From: Pelagibacterales bacterium SAG-MED37
GTDB taxonomy: Bacteria > Pseudomonadota > Alphaproteobacteria > Pelagibacterales > Pelagibacteraceae
Direction of reading: 5' to 3'
Length of the DNA: 64,000 nucleotides
Assembly: GCA_014653605.1 (NCBI GenBank)
Contig: JACWEG010000001.1
Location: 1-64,000 of the forward strand
Under the pieces are notes generated by a model. That model saw nothing but the letters and a program-made list of their open reading frames with translations, was not told the DNA's origin and did not search any database. A program made the position numbers and the translations under genes. Position 1 is the first letter of the stretch. The number at the start of each line of letters is the position of its first letter. Below, piece by piece: positions 41,835 through 50,991 of the stretch.

Positions 41835-42602
41835 ATGAAATTAGGATTTATTGGAACAGGAAAAATAGCTTCTTCAGTTATTTTAGGGGTATGTAGATCT
41901 AAGATAAAGTTTAGACAAATAATAGTATCACCAAGGAATAAGAGAATAGCAAAAAATTTAAAGAAAAAATTTAAAAAAGTAAATATTGCGAAAAACAATC
42001 AAGATGTAATTAACAAATCAAACTGGATATTTCTATCTGTCACTCCAAAAGTAGGAGATAAAATTATTAAAGACTTAAAATTTAAATCTAATCAAACAAT
42101 TATAAGTTTTATTTCAACAATAAATCTTTCTGAACTTAAAAAAATGATCAAAGTAAAATCTAAAATTATCAGAGCAATACCACTGCCTCCAATTTCTATC
42201 AAGAAAGGCCCAGTTCCTATTTGTCCACCTAATAGACAAGTAAAAAGTTTTTTTGATAAAATTGGATCTACCATAGAAATTAAAAATGAAAAATTGTCTA
42301 TCAATTTTTGGTCGACATCTGGGATGATGGCATCTTATTACGAAATGTTAAGAGTAATGAGTAATTGGCTTGTAAAAAAAGGCATAAAGAAACAAGATGC
42401 TCAAAAATATATAACTTCATTATTTTTAGCTTTGTCAGAGGATGCAGTAGTAAATTCTAACAAGGATTTAAAACATTTAGTGAAAGAGTCTCAAACACCG
42501 AAAGGACTTAACCAACAAGGTCTTAATACGATGTCAAAAAAAGGTGTTTATAAATCTGTTGTTAATACTTTAAATAGTATTCACAAAAGATTGAATAAAT
42601 AA
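41835..42602 (+). CDS. Pyrroline-5-carboxylate reductase-like protein
   Basis: 255 residues. N-terminal Rossmann motif LGFIGTGKIASSVILGV (3-19), then IRAIPLPP. A C-terminal ProC-type dimerisation region ends with KESQTPKGLNQQGLNTM in place of the SPGGTTIAGL-like motif. Proline synthesis is one option; reduction of another cyclic imine made by the neighbouring pathways is another. Shorter and more basic than housekeeping ProC, so I leave the substrate open. Confidence 0.7.
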   Translation: MKLGFIGTGKIASSVILGVCRSKIKFRQIIVSPRNKRIAKNLKKKFKKVNIAKNNQDVINKSNWIFLSVTPKVGDKIIKDLKFKSNQTIISFISTINLSELKKMIKVKSKIIRAIPLPPISIKKGPVPICPPNRQVKSFFDKIGSTIEIKNEKLSINFWSTSGMMASYYEMLRVMSNWLVKKGIKKQDAQKYITSLFLALSEDAVVNSNKDLKHLVKESQTPKGLNQQGLNTMSKKGVYKSVVNTLNSIHKRLNK

Positions 42603-42605
42603 TTA

Positions 42606-43394
42606 ATGTCTCAAAATATTTTAGAAATTAATAATCTTTCAAAATTTTTTGGAGGTTTGGCTGCTGTATCGGATTGTTCATTAAAAGTGAAAAAGGGAAC
42701 TATCACAGGGATCATAGGTCCGAATGGATCGGGTAAAACAACTTTATTTAATTTAATAGCTGGAAATTTAAAATCATCTAAAGGAAATGTTAAATTTAAT
42801 AATGAAGATATTACTGATACTCCATCATATGAATTATTCTCTAAAGGTTTATTGAGAACTTTTCAAATTGCACATGAATTTACGAATTTATCTGTCCTAG
42901 AAAATCTAATGATGGTACCTGGAAATCAATCTGGTGAAAAATTAACGAATGTTTTGTTAAAACCATCTCTTGTTGCGAAAGAAGAAAATCTAATTAAAGA
43001 AAAAGCAAAAGAGGTAGTAGAATTTTTAAATTTAAGTCACCTTTCAAATGAACTTGCTGGAAATCTATCTGGAGGTCAAAAAAAACTCTTAGAGCTGGGT
43101 AGAACAATGATGGTTGATGCAAAATTAGTATTATTAGACGAGGTTGGTGCTGGAGTTAATAGAACATTGCTTAAAGATTTAGGCACGGCAATTCAAAAAT
43201 TAAATCAAGAAAAAGGTTATACTTTTTGTATGATTGAACATGATATGGATTTTATAGGGAGACTTTGTGATCCAGTTATTGTTATGGCGGAAGGTTCAGT
43301 TTTATTCGAAGGTACTGTAGAAAATGCAAAAAAAGACCAAAAGGTTATAGAAAGCTATTTAGGTAGAGGATCAAAATTAAAGGATAAAAACTGA
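42606..43394 (+). CDS. livG: HAAT ABC transporter ATPase (LivG-like) 2
   Basis: 262 residues. Walker A GPNGSGKTT, signature LSGGQKKLLELG, Walker B LVLLDEVGAGV (V replaces the usual PT of DEPTAG), switch histidine IEHDMDFI. The tail ESYLGRG is LivG-like. First of four genes of a second complete importer; four bases after the ProC-like gene. Confidence 0.92.
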   Translation: MSQNILEINNLSKFFGGLAAVSDCSLKVKKGTITGIIGPNGSGKTTLFNLIAGNLKSSKGNVKFNNEDITDTPSYELFSKGLLRTFQIAHEFTNLSVLENLMMVPGNQSGEKLTNVLLKPSLVAKEENLIKEKAKEVVEFLNLSHLSNELAGNLSGGQKKLLELGRTMMVDAKLVLLDEVGAGVNRTLLKDLGTAIQKLNQEKGYTFCMIEHDMDFIGRLCDPVIVMAEGSVLFEGTVENAKKDQKVIESYLGRGSKLKDKN

Positions 43395-44101
43395 TGGCTT
43401 TCTTTGAGGGAAATAAAATGACTGGTGGTTATGGAAATGGTCCTGATATTATTCACTCATGTTCTGTTACCGTTGATAGGGGGGAAATTGTATCTATTCT
43501 TGGACCCAACGGTGCAGGAAAATCTACAGCCATGAAGGCTATGTTAGGACTTCTTAATTTAAAGTCAGGTACAATAACTATTGATGGAAAAGATATTTCA
43601 AACTTGTCGCCACAAGATCGAGTGAAACAAGGAATTTCATTTGTACCTCAAACTAAAAATGTATTTGCAGGTATGACTGTTGAGGAAAATTTGGAGATGG
43701 GAGCATTTTTATTAGATAAAGATTTAAGAAAATTGATAGATGATATTTTTGATTTATTTCCAATTTTAAAAGAAAAAAGAAATCAATTAGTTGGGGAGCT
43801 ATCAGGAGGACAAAGACAACAAGTTGCTTTAGGAAGAGCATTGATGATTAAGCCTTCAGTATTAATGTTAGATGAACCTACAGCTGGAGTTTCTCCGATA
43901 GTAATGGATGAGTTATTTGATCATATAATAAAAGTAAAAAAAACTAATGTTGCCATACTTATGGTTGAACAAAATGCCAAACAAGCATTAAACATTTCTG
44001 ATAGAGGATACGTATTAGTTACAGGAGAGAATCGTTATTCTGGTACGGGAAAGGAATTGTTGAATGACTCAAGAGTAAGAAGCTCATTCTTAGGTGGTTA
44101 A
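43394..44101 (+). CDS. livF: HAAT ABC transporter ATPase (LivF-like) 2
   Basis: 235 residues. Walker A GPNGAGKST, signature LSGGQRQQVALG, Walker B LMLDEPTAGVSP, tail SSFLGG. Paired with the LivG-like protein just upstream (one-base overlap). Confidence 0.93.
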   Translation: MAFFEGNKMTGGYGNGPDIIHSCSVTVDRGEIVSILGPNGAGKSTAMKAMLGLLNLKSGTITIDGKDISNLSPQDRVKQGISFVPQTKNVFAGMTVEENLEMGAFLLDKDLRKLIDDIFDLFPILKEKRNQLVGELSGGQRQQVALGRALMIKPSVLMLDEPTAGVSPIVMDELFDHIIKVKKTNVAILMVEQNAKQALNISDRGYVLVTGENRYSGTGKELLNDSRVRSSFLGG

Positions 44102-45112
44102 ATGGATTTTATAAACGCAATTATTCTTTTACTAAACTATATATTTATTCCAGCTTTAACTTATGGTTCACAGTTAGCACTAGGCGCAATATTCGTGACA
44201 TTGATTTATGGTATTTTAAGATTTGCCAATTTTGCCACCGGGGACATGATGTCATTTGGAACTATGGCGGCAATTTTGTTTACTTGGTATTTTCAATCCT
44301 TGGGTGTTTCGTTGGGTGTTTTGCCAACAGCACTTATAGCTATTCCATTTGCAATCATTTTTATGATTTTTTATATGCTATTGATTGATAAATTTGTTTT
44401 CAAATACTATAGAAATCAAAAAAGCCCACCTGTTCAACTTGCTATGGTTAGTATAGGTGTGATGTTTGTTACTCAAGCAGTAGTAAGAATTATTATAGGG
44501 CCTTCAGATAGAAGATTTTTTGATGGTGAGAAATTCATAATTAAAGCAGGTGAATTTAAAGAAATTACAGGATTAAATGAAGGTCTTGCAATTAAATCAA
44601 CTCAAATATTAACTATACTGGTAACACTAATTTTAGTTTCAACTCTTTTTTGGTTTTTGAACAAAACTAAGACTGGAAAAAGTATGAAAGCTTATTCGGA
44701 TAATGAAGATCTAGCTTTACTCTCAGGAATAGATCCCAAAAAAATAGTTATGATTACTTGGATAATTGCTGGAATATTAGCAACTATTGGCGGAACTCTT
44801 TATGGTTTAGACAAAAGCTTTAAACCATTCACATACTTTAACAATATGCTACCCATATTCGCTGCGGCAATAGTTGGGGGAATTGGCAATCCTTTTGGAG
44901 CATTTCTAGGAGGATATGTAATTGCTTTCTCCGAAATATTTTTAACATATGCTTATAAGAAATTTTTTATGTATGTTTTACCAGAAAGTATGGAGCCTGA
45001 TGGTTTAGTTCAATTACTTTCAACTGATTACAAATTTGCAGTTTCTTTTTCAATATTAGTAATTGTGTTGTTATACCGACCGTCTGGAATATTTAAAGGC
45101 AAGGTGCTATGA
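44102..45112 (+). CDS. livH: HAAT ABC transporter permease (LivH-like) 2
   Basis: 336 residues. LivH motif GAIFVTLIYGILRFANFATGDMMSFG and the cytoplasmic loop AAAIVGGIGNPFGAFLGGYVIAFSE. About 35 residues longer than the first LivH, mostly from a loop around 125-165. Immediately follows livF and overlaps the LivM gene by 4 bases. Confidence 0.9.
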   Translation: MDFINAIILLLNYIFIPALTYGSQLALGAIFVTLIYGILRFANFATGDMMSFGTMAAILFTWYFQSLGVSLGVLPTALIAIPFAIIFMIFYMLLIDKFVFKYYRNQKSPPVQLAMVSIGVMFVTQAVVRIIIGPSDRRFFDGEKFIIKAGEFKEITGLNEGLAIKSTQILTILVTLILVSTLFWFLNKTKTGKSMKAYSDNEDLALLSGIDPKKIVMITWIIAGILATIGGTLYGLDKSFKPFTYFNNMLPIFAAAIVGGIGNPFGAFLGGYVIAFSEIFLTYAYKKFFMYVLPESMEPDGLVQLLSTDYKFAVSFSILVIVLLYRPSGIFKGKVL

Positions 45113-46479
45113 GAAAAAACTTAAACGTAATTGCTGCTTACAGTATTATGATGGGATTAATCATACTTGTCGGAATATTTCAGTCATGGAATATCGCTTT
45201 ATCAATATTTAATCTCTGTTTAATCTCAGCTGTCATGACAATGGGTGCTAATATCCAATGGGGTTATGCTGGTCTAATTAATTTTGGAATAATGGGTTAT
45301 ACAGCTTTAGGTGGTTTAGCAGCAGTTTTAATTTCAGTTAATCCAGTTCAGGAAGCTTGGAGTGCAGGAGGTTCTAATATTTTATTTAGCCTATTATTAA
45401 TTATAGGAATGGTATTAGCTGTTAGATATGTTTTAAAAAAATACGATAAATCTAAACTTAGAACTTATATAATTGCAACAATTATCATTTCAGGAATTAT
45501 TCTAGTTAGATTTATTTCTGAGCCTGGTATTGAAGCAATAGAAGAAGTAAATCCTGCTAAAACAGGTTTTCTTGGTGGCTTTGGATTGCCAATTATTTTT
45601 TCATGGATAGTAGGGGCAATATTTGCAGGTGGTTTAGCCTTTATTATTGGAAAAGTAGCTTTAGGCCTAAGAGCTGATTACTTAGCAATAGCAACTCTAC
45701 TTATTTCAGAAATCGTAATAGCAATTATTAAACATGAAGACTGGTTAACAAGAGGTGTTAAAAATGTAATAGGCCTGAAGCGCCCAGCACCATATGAAGT
45801 AGATCTTCAGCAAACAGATTGGTTCATAAATTTAGTTGAAAAATTTAATTTCAGTAAATTAAATTTGATACAAGATTTTTCAGAAAGACAAAGTGCACTT
45901 AACCAGTTGGTTATTGAAGGTTCTTCAATTTTTGTAAAACTTTGTTATTCAGGATTATTTTTAGTTGTAGTAATTATTCTTCTAATATTAACACAGAAAG
46001 CTCTTTATTCTCCATGGGGACGAATGATGAGAGCGATAAGAGACAATGAAGAGGCAGCAAATGCTATGGGTAAAAATGTTGTTAAGCAACATCTTCTAAT
46101 ATTTGTTTTAGGCTCAGCTATAGTAGGAATTGCTGGAGCAATGTTAGTAACTCAAGATGGGCTATTTACCCCTGGTAGCTACAGACCAATGCGATATACT
46201 TTTTTAATTTGGGTAATGGTAATTGTTGGAGGAAGTGGAAATAATTTTGGTGCAATTTTAGGTGGTTTCGCAGTTTGGTTTTTATGGATTGAAGCTGCAC
46301 CAATTGCACTCTTTGTAATTAATCTAACTACATCTGGATTAGCTGATACTCATTTTTTAAAACAGCATTTAATTGAAAGTGTACCTTATTTTAGATTTTT
46401 AATGATGGGAATAGGGTTATTATTAATTATGAGATACAGACCAAAAGGTATACTTCCTGAAAAAATAGAAATAAAATGA
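45109..46479 (+). CDS. livM: HAAT ABC transporter permease (LivM-like) 2
   Basis: 456 residues, against 349 for the first copy. Core motifs: ANIQWGYAGLINFGIMGYTALGG, GLRADYLAIATLLISEI and the coupling loop VGGSGNNFGAILGG. Extra length comes from additional helices near 95-130 and a hydrophilic stretch near 220-275. Long LivM forms exist (the E. coli one has about 425 residues), so this is not by itself abnormal. Confidence 0.9.
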   Translation: MRKNLNVIAAYSIMMGLIILVGIFQSWNIALSIFNLCLISAVMTMGANIQWGYAGLINFGIMGYTALGGLAAVLISVNPVQEAWSAGGSNILFSLLLIIGMVLAVRYVLKKYDKSKLRTYIIATIIISGIILVRFISEPGIEAIEEVNPAKTGFLGGFGLPIIFSWIVGAIFAGGLAFIIGKVALGLRADYLAIATLLISEIVIAIIKHEDWLTRGVKNVIGLKRPAPYEVDLQQTDWFINLVEKFNFSKLNLIQDFSERQSALNQLVIEGSSIFVKLCYSGLFLVVVIILLILTQKALYSPWGRMMRAIRDNEEAANAMGKNVVKQHLLIFVLGSAIVGIAGAMLVTQDGLFTPGSYRPMRYTFLIWVMVIVGGSGNNFGAILGGFAVWFLWIEAAPIALFVINLTTSGLADTHFLKQHLIESVPYFRFLMMGIGLLLIMRYRPKGILPEKIEIK

Positions 46480-46483
46480 AATT

Positions 46484-46555
46484 ATGAAATATATTATAAC
46501 AGGTGCTGCAATAGCTTGGGCTTTGTATATAGCAGATAAATATATTTTTTTTTAA
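46484..46555 (+). CDS. Possible 23-residue membrane micropeptide
   Basis: An open frame of 23 codons, MKYIITGAAIAWALYIADKYIFF, begins 4 bases after the livM stop. It has one hydrophobic segment and ends at the edge of the terminator. It may be a small accessory peptide of the importer or a chance frame; I cannot separate these from one sequence. Confidence 0.3.
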   Translation: MKYIITGAAIAWALYIADKYIFF

Positions 46556-46588
46556 AAAAAACCCCCAACAAGCTAATGCTGGGGGTTT
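46553..46588 (-). terminator. Intrinsic terminator between convergent livM and binding protein 2
   Basis: CCCCC (46562-46566) pairs with GGGGG (46581-46585), with inner AGC/GCT. On the minus strand GGGGG is followed by eight T, ideal for ending the binding-protein transcript. On the plus strand only TTTAAATTTT follows, so it works less well for livM. Confidence 0.88.
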
Positions 46589-46603
46589 AAATTTTAAGAT
46601 AAA

Positions 46604-47785
46604 TTATCTTTGTTTTTTAGTTTTGAATTTTCCGCCTTTAATTTCTTGTTCTAAGAAAGAACCTTCAGCTTCACCGACGCTAGTAAAATTAACTCCAGTT
46701 GCACCCTCGTAGTCAACTTTTTTACCTTTTGCTAGTAAATCCAAACCTTTTTTTAGTTCACCTGGATAAATTTTTGTTCCAGGACCATTAGCAACATCCA
46801 TTACATTTTTTGCAATTGATGCTCTATCAGCTGATCCACCTGCTTGCATTGCTAAAATAATTAAAGCAGCAGCATCATAAGATTCACCAGTGTAAGGACC
46901 TGAGCTATCGATACCAGCAGCTTTTGCTACATTACCGAATACACCTGCACCTTTACCAGTTGAACCTGGCATTGAACCAAAAGATTTTTTCAAGTCTTTT
47001 CCAAATGCATCAACTAACGACTGACCGATCATACCATCAGATAAAATGAATTTATCAAACGCACCAGAGTCTAGAGAGGCTTGGATAATTCCTTTACCAC
47101 CTTGGTCTAGGTAACCAATTACAGCTACTGCATCACCACCTGCTGAAGCAAGAGTTGCTACTTCAGAGGAGTAATCTGCTTTACCATCTTCATGAGCAGT
47201 TACAGTAGTTACTTTGATACCATGAGCTTCAACAGCTGCTTTGTAAACATCTGCTAAACCTTTTCCATAGTCATTGTTAGTATAAGTGATTGCAACACTT
47301 TTAACTTTTCTATCTTTCGTAATATCAGCTAAAATTTGACCACCTCTAGCATCAGACGGAGCAGTTCTGAAGAAATACCCTTTGTCATCTAAAGTAGTTA
47401 ATCCTGGTGATGTAGCTGATGGTGAAATCATTACTACACCGTTTGGTACAGCAACATTTGAAGCTATTGCTCCAGTTACACCTGAACAGTCTGCGCCCAT
47501 AATAGCCGCTACACCTTGCGCAATAACACCTTCAGCTGCTGCGGTTGCCGCTGCTGAGTCCACACAAGTAGAATCTGCTCTTACTACTGAAATAGTTTCC
47601 CCACCTAATAGCGATCCTGAGTCTGAAGCTTCTTTGAAAGCAAGCTCAGCAGAGGCAGCCATTGCTGGTGTTAGAGATTCAATAGGACCAGTAAATCCTA
47701 ATATAATTCCCATTTTAACATCTGCAAATGCATTCGTTGTAAAAGTTGAAACGAATATAAAAGCAGCAATAAATAGTTTTTTCAT
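46604..47785 (-). CDS. HAAT-type ABC transporter substrate-binding protein 2
   Basis: 393 residues from the ATG at 47785, which has the ribosome site AAAAGGAAGATA; the longer TTG start is rejected. Signal peptide 1-21 (cleavage after AFA). LivK-type fold: MGIILGFTGPIESLTPAMAASAELA, DSTCVDSAAATAAAEGVIAQGV, GADCSGVTGA, with a cysteine pair. It faces the livGFHM genes from the opposite strand, so binding protein and pore are separately controlled. Confidence 0.88.
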   Translation of the reverse strand: MKKLFIAAFIFVSTFTTNAFADVKMGIILGFTGPIESLTPAMAASAELAFKEASDSGSLLGGETISVVRADSTCVDSAAATAAAEGVIAQGVAAIMGADCSGVTGAIASNVAVPNGVVMISPSATSPGLTTLDDKGYFFRTAPSDARGGQILADITKDRKVKSVAITYTNNDYGKGLADVYKAAVEAHGIKVTTVTAHEDGKADYSSEVATLASAGGDAVAVIGYLDQGGKGIIQASLDSGAFDKFILSDGMIGQSLVDAFGKDLKKSFGSMPGSTGKGAGVFGNVAKAAGIDSSGPYTGESYDAAALIILAMQAGGSADRASIAKNVMDVANGPGTKIYPGELKKGLDLLAKGKKVDYEGATGVNFTSVGEAEGSFLEQEIKGGKFKTKKQR

Positions 47786-47797
47786 TATCTTCCTTTT

Positions 47798-47811
47798 AAT
47801 TGTTAACAATT
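47798..47811 (-). promoter_or_regulatory. 14-bp palindrome in leader of binding protein 2
   Basis: AATTGTTAACAATT is a perfect palindrome between the likely transcription start (near 47817) and the ribosome site. Its place fits an operator or a short mRNA hairpin. No regulator gene is nearby. Confidence 0.4.
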
Positions 47812-47823
47812 TATAAAAGATAA

Positions 47824-47852
47824 ATTAAATCTAATTTTCTAAAAATTTTCAA
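47824..47852 (-). promoter_or_regulatory. Likely promoter of binding protein 2
   Basis: On the minus strand TTGAAA (47852-47847), 17 bases, TTTAAT (47829-47824). The spacing and boxes resemble those proposed for binding protein 1 (TTGCAA-17-TTTAAT). Confidence 0.5.
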
Positions 47853-47860
47853 TAACCAAT

Positions 47861-48718
47861 TTAACTTATTTTATGCAGAAAGATTACAGAACTAATCACA
47901 ATAATGCCGCCTATTACAAATAAGAATGACGGAACCTCTCCAAATATAAGAAAACTTAGCAAAATACCAAAGATTGGAAATAAGGAATAGAAGGGAAAAA
48001 TTTTACCTACTGTATAAAATTTATACAAATAGAACATTAATAGATGTGCACATAAAGAAACAATAATTGCTTGGTATGAGATTAATATCCAAGACTCCAT
48101 TTCAATTAGTCTGATATTTTTAATTACCTCACCCTCTAATATTGACGAAATAAAAATTAAAATAACAAAACCAAAAAGACCTGTGCTTGCATTAATTAGA
48201 CTGATACTTAAATCTTTTAATTGTCTAGAGTAAACTTGTGCTAACCCAAAAAATAATGCCATTAAACTCGCAAATAATAAACCAAGAAAATTGTCAGTTA
48301 GTTTTGGATCAAAAAATATTATTAGAATCCCTAAAAAAGAAGTAAAAATTAATATCCACTTTTTTCTACTGATGTTTTCATCAAGTATAAAAGCACTTGC
48401 AATAATACCAAATGGAATTGCCAATTGTGATCCTAGTATTATTGGAGAAATTATAGAAGAATGGAATAATGATAAGTTCATAAATACGTAAACCATTACT
48501 CCCATAGATAATGAAAAGAATATTAAGGACTTGTAATATTTTTTTTCTGGTAATTTGAAATTCCAAAATGGAATTAAAATCAATAACACTAATGCCATAC
48601 GTAAGGACGCCATTAGTATTGGTGGTACCGAATTGTTTAAAGCCAATTTAGCTACAGGAAAAGCACTACCATGTGCAGCCATTATAAAGAGTAAAATTAA
48701 TAAATGTTTGATTGGCAA
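47861..48718 (-). CDS. EamA/DMT family permease
   Basis: 285 residues with about ten membrane helices. I choose the TTG at 48718, which starts LPIKHLLILLFIMAAHGSAFPVAKLAL, four bases after the aldehyde dehydrogenase stop. A longer frame runs 45 codons into that gene but encodes no recognisable part. Last gene of the minus-strand catabolic operon, so it may export a by-product or take up a related compound; this is inference. Confidence 0.78.
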   Translation of the reverse strand: MPIKHLLILLFIMAAHGSAFPVAKLALNNSVPPILMASLRMALVLLILIPFWNFKLPEKKYYKSLIFFSLSMGVMVYVFMNLSLFHSSIISPIILGSQLAIPFGIIASAFILDENISRKKWILIFTSFLGILIIFFDPKLTDNFLGLLFASLMALFFGLAQVYSRQLKDLSISLINASTGLFGFVILIFISSILEGEVIKNIRLIEMESWILISYQAIIVSLCAHLLMFYLYKFYTVGKIFPFYSLFPIFGILLSFLIFGEVPSFLFVIGGIIVISSVIFLHKIS

Positions 48719-48722
48719 ATCA

Positions 48723-50204
48723 TTAACCCATTGTGAAAGGATCAGACATTGGCTTATCAGAGGAGTTATACCAAGTTGTTTTAATTCTCGTATACTCTTT
48801 AATTGACTCGATACCTGCTTCTTTTCCATAGCCACTATCTTTAATTCCACCAAAAGGTGCCATTGGAGATATTAATCGATAAGTATTTATAAATACTATC
48901 CCAGCTCTTATTGCTTTTGAAACCCTGAGGCCTCTTGCAAAGTTAGATGTATAAACTCCAGATGATAATCCATATTTGTTATCATTCATTTTTTTTATAA
49001 CTTCTTCTTCTTTATCAAATTTCATAACGGATAATATTGGTCCAAACAATTCATTCTCTGCTACTGGAAGGTTATGATTTTCACATTCAATAATTGTTGC
49101 AGGAAAATAATAACCTTTATTTGAAACAGAGGATCTCTCACCACCACATCTTATTTTTCCACCTTGTTCAGTAGTTGCCTTAATATTTTTTTCTATATTT
49201 TCTAATTGTTTAAAACTATTTAAAGGTCCCATCTGAGTATCTTCTTCCATAGGTCCACCTAATTTTATTTTTTTTGCTTTAGTTATCAATTTGTCTAAAA
49301 ATTCATTATAGATTTTAGATTGTAAATAGAGTCTTGATCCAGCAATACAACTTTGCCCACTAGCACCAAATATTCCTGCAGTAATTCCATTTAAAGCATT
49401 TTCTTGATCAGCATCATCAAACACTACGACAGGACTTTTTCCACCAAGTTCTAAACTTACTTGTGATAAATTTTCAGCAGAATTTTTTACAATATGTTTG
49501 GCTGTTTCAGGGCCACCAGTGAATGCAATTCTTTCCACAAGATTATGTGTAGTTAGTGCTTTACCACATGGTTCTCCTAATCCGGTTATTATATTAATTA
49601 CTCCTTTGGGTATTCCAGTTTTTTCTATTAATTTTGCAAATTCTAAAAGTGTTACTGGGGCAAGTTCTGATGCTTTTATTACTACTGTATTTCCCATAGC
49701 AAGTGCAGGAGCAAGCTTTACAGCAGTCAATAGCATTTGAGAATTCCAAGGAATAATTGCTGCTACAACACCAATCGGTATCCTTGTTGTAGTAACTTGC
49801 ATGTCAGGTTTATCAATTGGAACTACAGTTCCTTCAACTTTGTCAGCCAGTCCAGCAAAATAATCATAATATTCTGCAATATAATTAGCCTGGGTTTTTG
49901 TTTCTCTATAAATTTTTCCAGTATCTATAGTTTCTATTTTTCCTAGATGCTCTGCATTTTCTCTTAGTTGATCTGCAATTAATCTTAAGTATTTTGCTCT
50001 ATCTCTCGGGTGAAGTATTGACCAACTATTTTCAAAAGCATTTTGTGCTGATTGAACAGCTTTATCTACATCTTTCTCATTAGCTTCAGGAACTGTTGCC
50101 CACACCTCATTATTTTCTGGGTTAAGAGTTTGTATTTTTTTACCCGATGAGGAGTCTACCCACTCACCGTTTATATACATTTTAAAATTTTGAATTTTTG
50201 GCAT
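48723..50204 (-). CDS. NAD(P)-dependent aldehyde dehydrogenase
   Basis: 493 residues. Catalytic Cys286 in GQSCIAGSR and general base Glu252 in SLELGGKSP; the cofactor region IPWNSQMLLTAVKLAPALAMGNTVVIK is intact. Closest in feel to betaine-aldehyde or semialdehyde dehydrogenases of the class 9/10 type. In this operon it probably oxidises a semialdehyde released after ring opening and hydrolysis. Its start follows the hydrolase stop directly. Confidence 0.92.
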   Translation of the reverse strand: MPKIQNFKMYINGEWVDSSSGKKIQTLNPENNEVWATVPEANEKDVDKAVQSAQNAFENSWSILHPRDRAKYLRLIADQLRENAEHLGKIETIDTGKIYRETKTQANYIAEYYDYFAGLADKVEGTVVPIDKPDMQVTTTRIPIGVVAAIIPWNSQMLLTAVKLAPALAMGNTVVIKASELAPVTLLEFAKLIEKTGIPKGVINIITGLGEPCGKALTTHNLVERIAFTGGPETAKHIVKNSAENLSQVSLELGGKSPVVVFDDADQENALNGITAGIFGASGQSCIAGSRLYLQSKIYNEFLDKLITKAKKIKLGGPMEEDTQMGPLNSFKQLENIEKNIKATTEQGGKIRCGGERSSVSNKGYYFPATIIECENHNLPVAENELFGPILSVMKFDKEEEVIKKMNDNKYGLSSGVYTSNFARGLRVSKAIRAGIVFINTYRLISPMAPFGGIKDSGYGKEAGIESIKEYTRIKTTWYNSSDKPMSDPFTMG

Positions 50205-50987
50205 TTAATTATTAATAAAATTCTTGATGTTCATATTAACATCATCTGCACACTCTATACTACAAAGATGTTTTCCATTTTTAATTTCAATAAAAATTGA
50301 ATTAGGTATATCTTTAGCTAATTCTTGAGACATTTTTGAAGTCGATCCAGGGTCATTAGATCCAGTCATAATTAAAGTCTTTGAAGTAATATTTTTGATT
50401 ATTAATGAATTATCGTTGTGATTAGCAAATAATTCGTAAGCTTTAAGAAAGTTTATATGATCCTCGGGTTCTTTAGTTAGTATTTTCATAAACAAATCGT
50501 AAGTCGAAGGATTGTTTTCTAGATAATTATCGCTAAACCATCTTTTTAGTGCTTGTTTTGATATTGGTTTATTTAGTTTAGCTTGGTTATATCTATCTAA
50601 AACTAGTGCTCTTTCAGCTTCAGATCTTTTATAAGTTGTCCCGATTAATATAAGCTTATTAACTTTATCTTGGTAATTTGAGGTAAAGTCTAAGGCTATT
50701 AGAGATCCAAGAGAAAACCCAATAAGATTAATCTTATCTACTTGAAGATTATTTAGTATTTCATCAAGTTGTTTGGAAAAATCATTGAGGGTTAACTTTT
50801 CTTTTTTGCAAGGTGTTTTTCCATGACCCAACAAATCATATGTAATTATAGAGAATTCATTTAATTTACTAATTTGTGATTGCCACATTTGATGATCGAG
50901 GCCAACTCCATGAATAAAAACCAACGGAGTAGTATTTTTTTTTAAATAAAAATAGTGATTTTGATTTGAATCAAAATTATCAGACAT
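50205..50987 (-). CDS. Alpha/beta hydrolase
   Basis: 260 residues. The oxyanion segment FIHGVGLDHQMW (25-36), nucleophile elbow GFSLGS (Ser92), the acid in MTGSNDPGS and His240 in NGKHLC form a full triad. Resembles 3-oxoadipate enol-lactonase and RutD-like enzymes. It could hydrolyse a lactone, ester or N-acyl enamine formed by the flavin oxygenase encoded two genes upstream. Confidence 0.88.
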   Translation of the reverse strand: MSDNFDSNQNHYFYLKKNTTPLVFIHGVGLDHQMWQSQISKLNEFSIITYDLLGHGKTPCKKEKLTLNDFSKQLDEILNNLQVDKINLIGFSLGSLIALDFTSNYQDKVNKLILIGTTYKRSEAERALVLDRYNQAKLNKPISKQALKRWFSDNYLENNPSTYDLFMKILTKEPEDHINFLKAYELFANHNDNSLIIKNITSKTLIMTGSNDPGSTSKMSQELAKDIPNSIFIEIKNGKHLCSIECADDVNMNIKNFINN

Positions 50988-50991
50988 TGAA

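Noticed and set aside
45109-46479. Long LivM (456 residues) as an unusual fusion
   Set aside because: Long LivM proteins are known, and the extra parts look like additional helices and loops rather than a foreign domain.
47382-47816. A 144-residue plus-strand open frame opposite binding protein 2
   Set aside because: Low-complexity alanine-rich translation that mirrors the codons of the real gene; no domain, no ribosome site.
48719-48853. N-terminal extension of the DMT permease into the aldehyde dehydrogenase gene
   Set aside because: The added 45 residues are hydrophilic and unrelated to DMT proteins; the TTG at 48718 fits the first membrane helix and the gene spacing.
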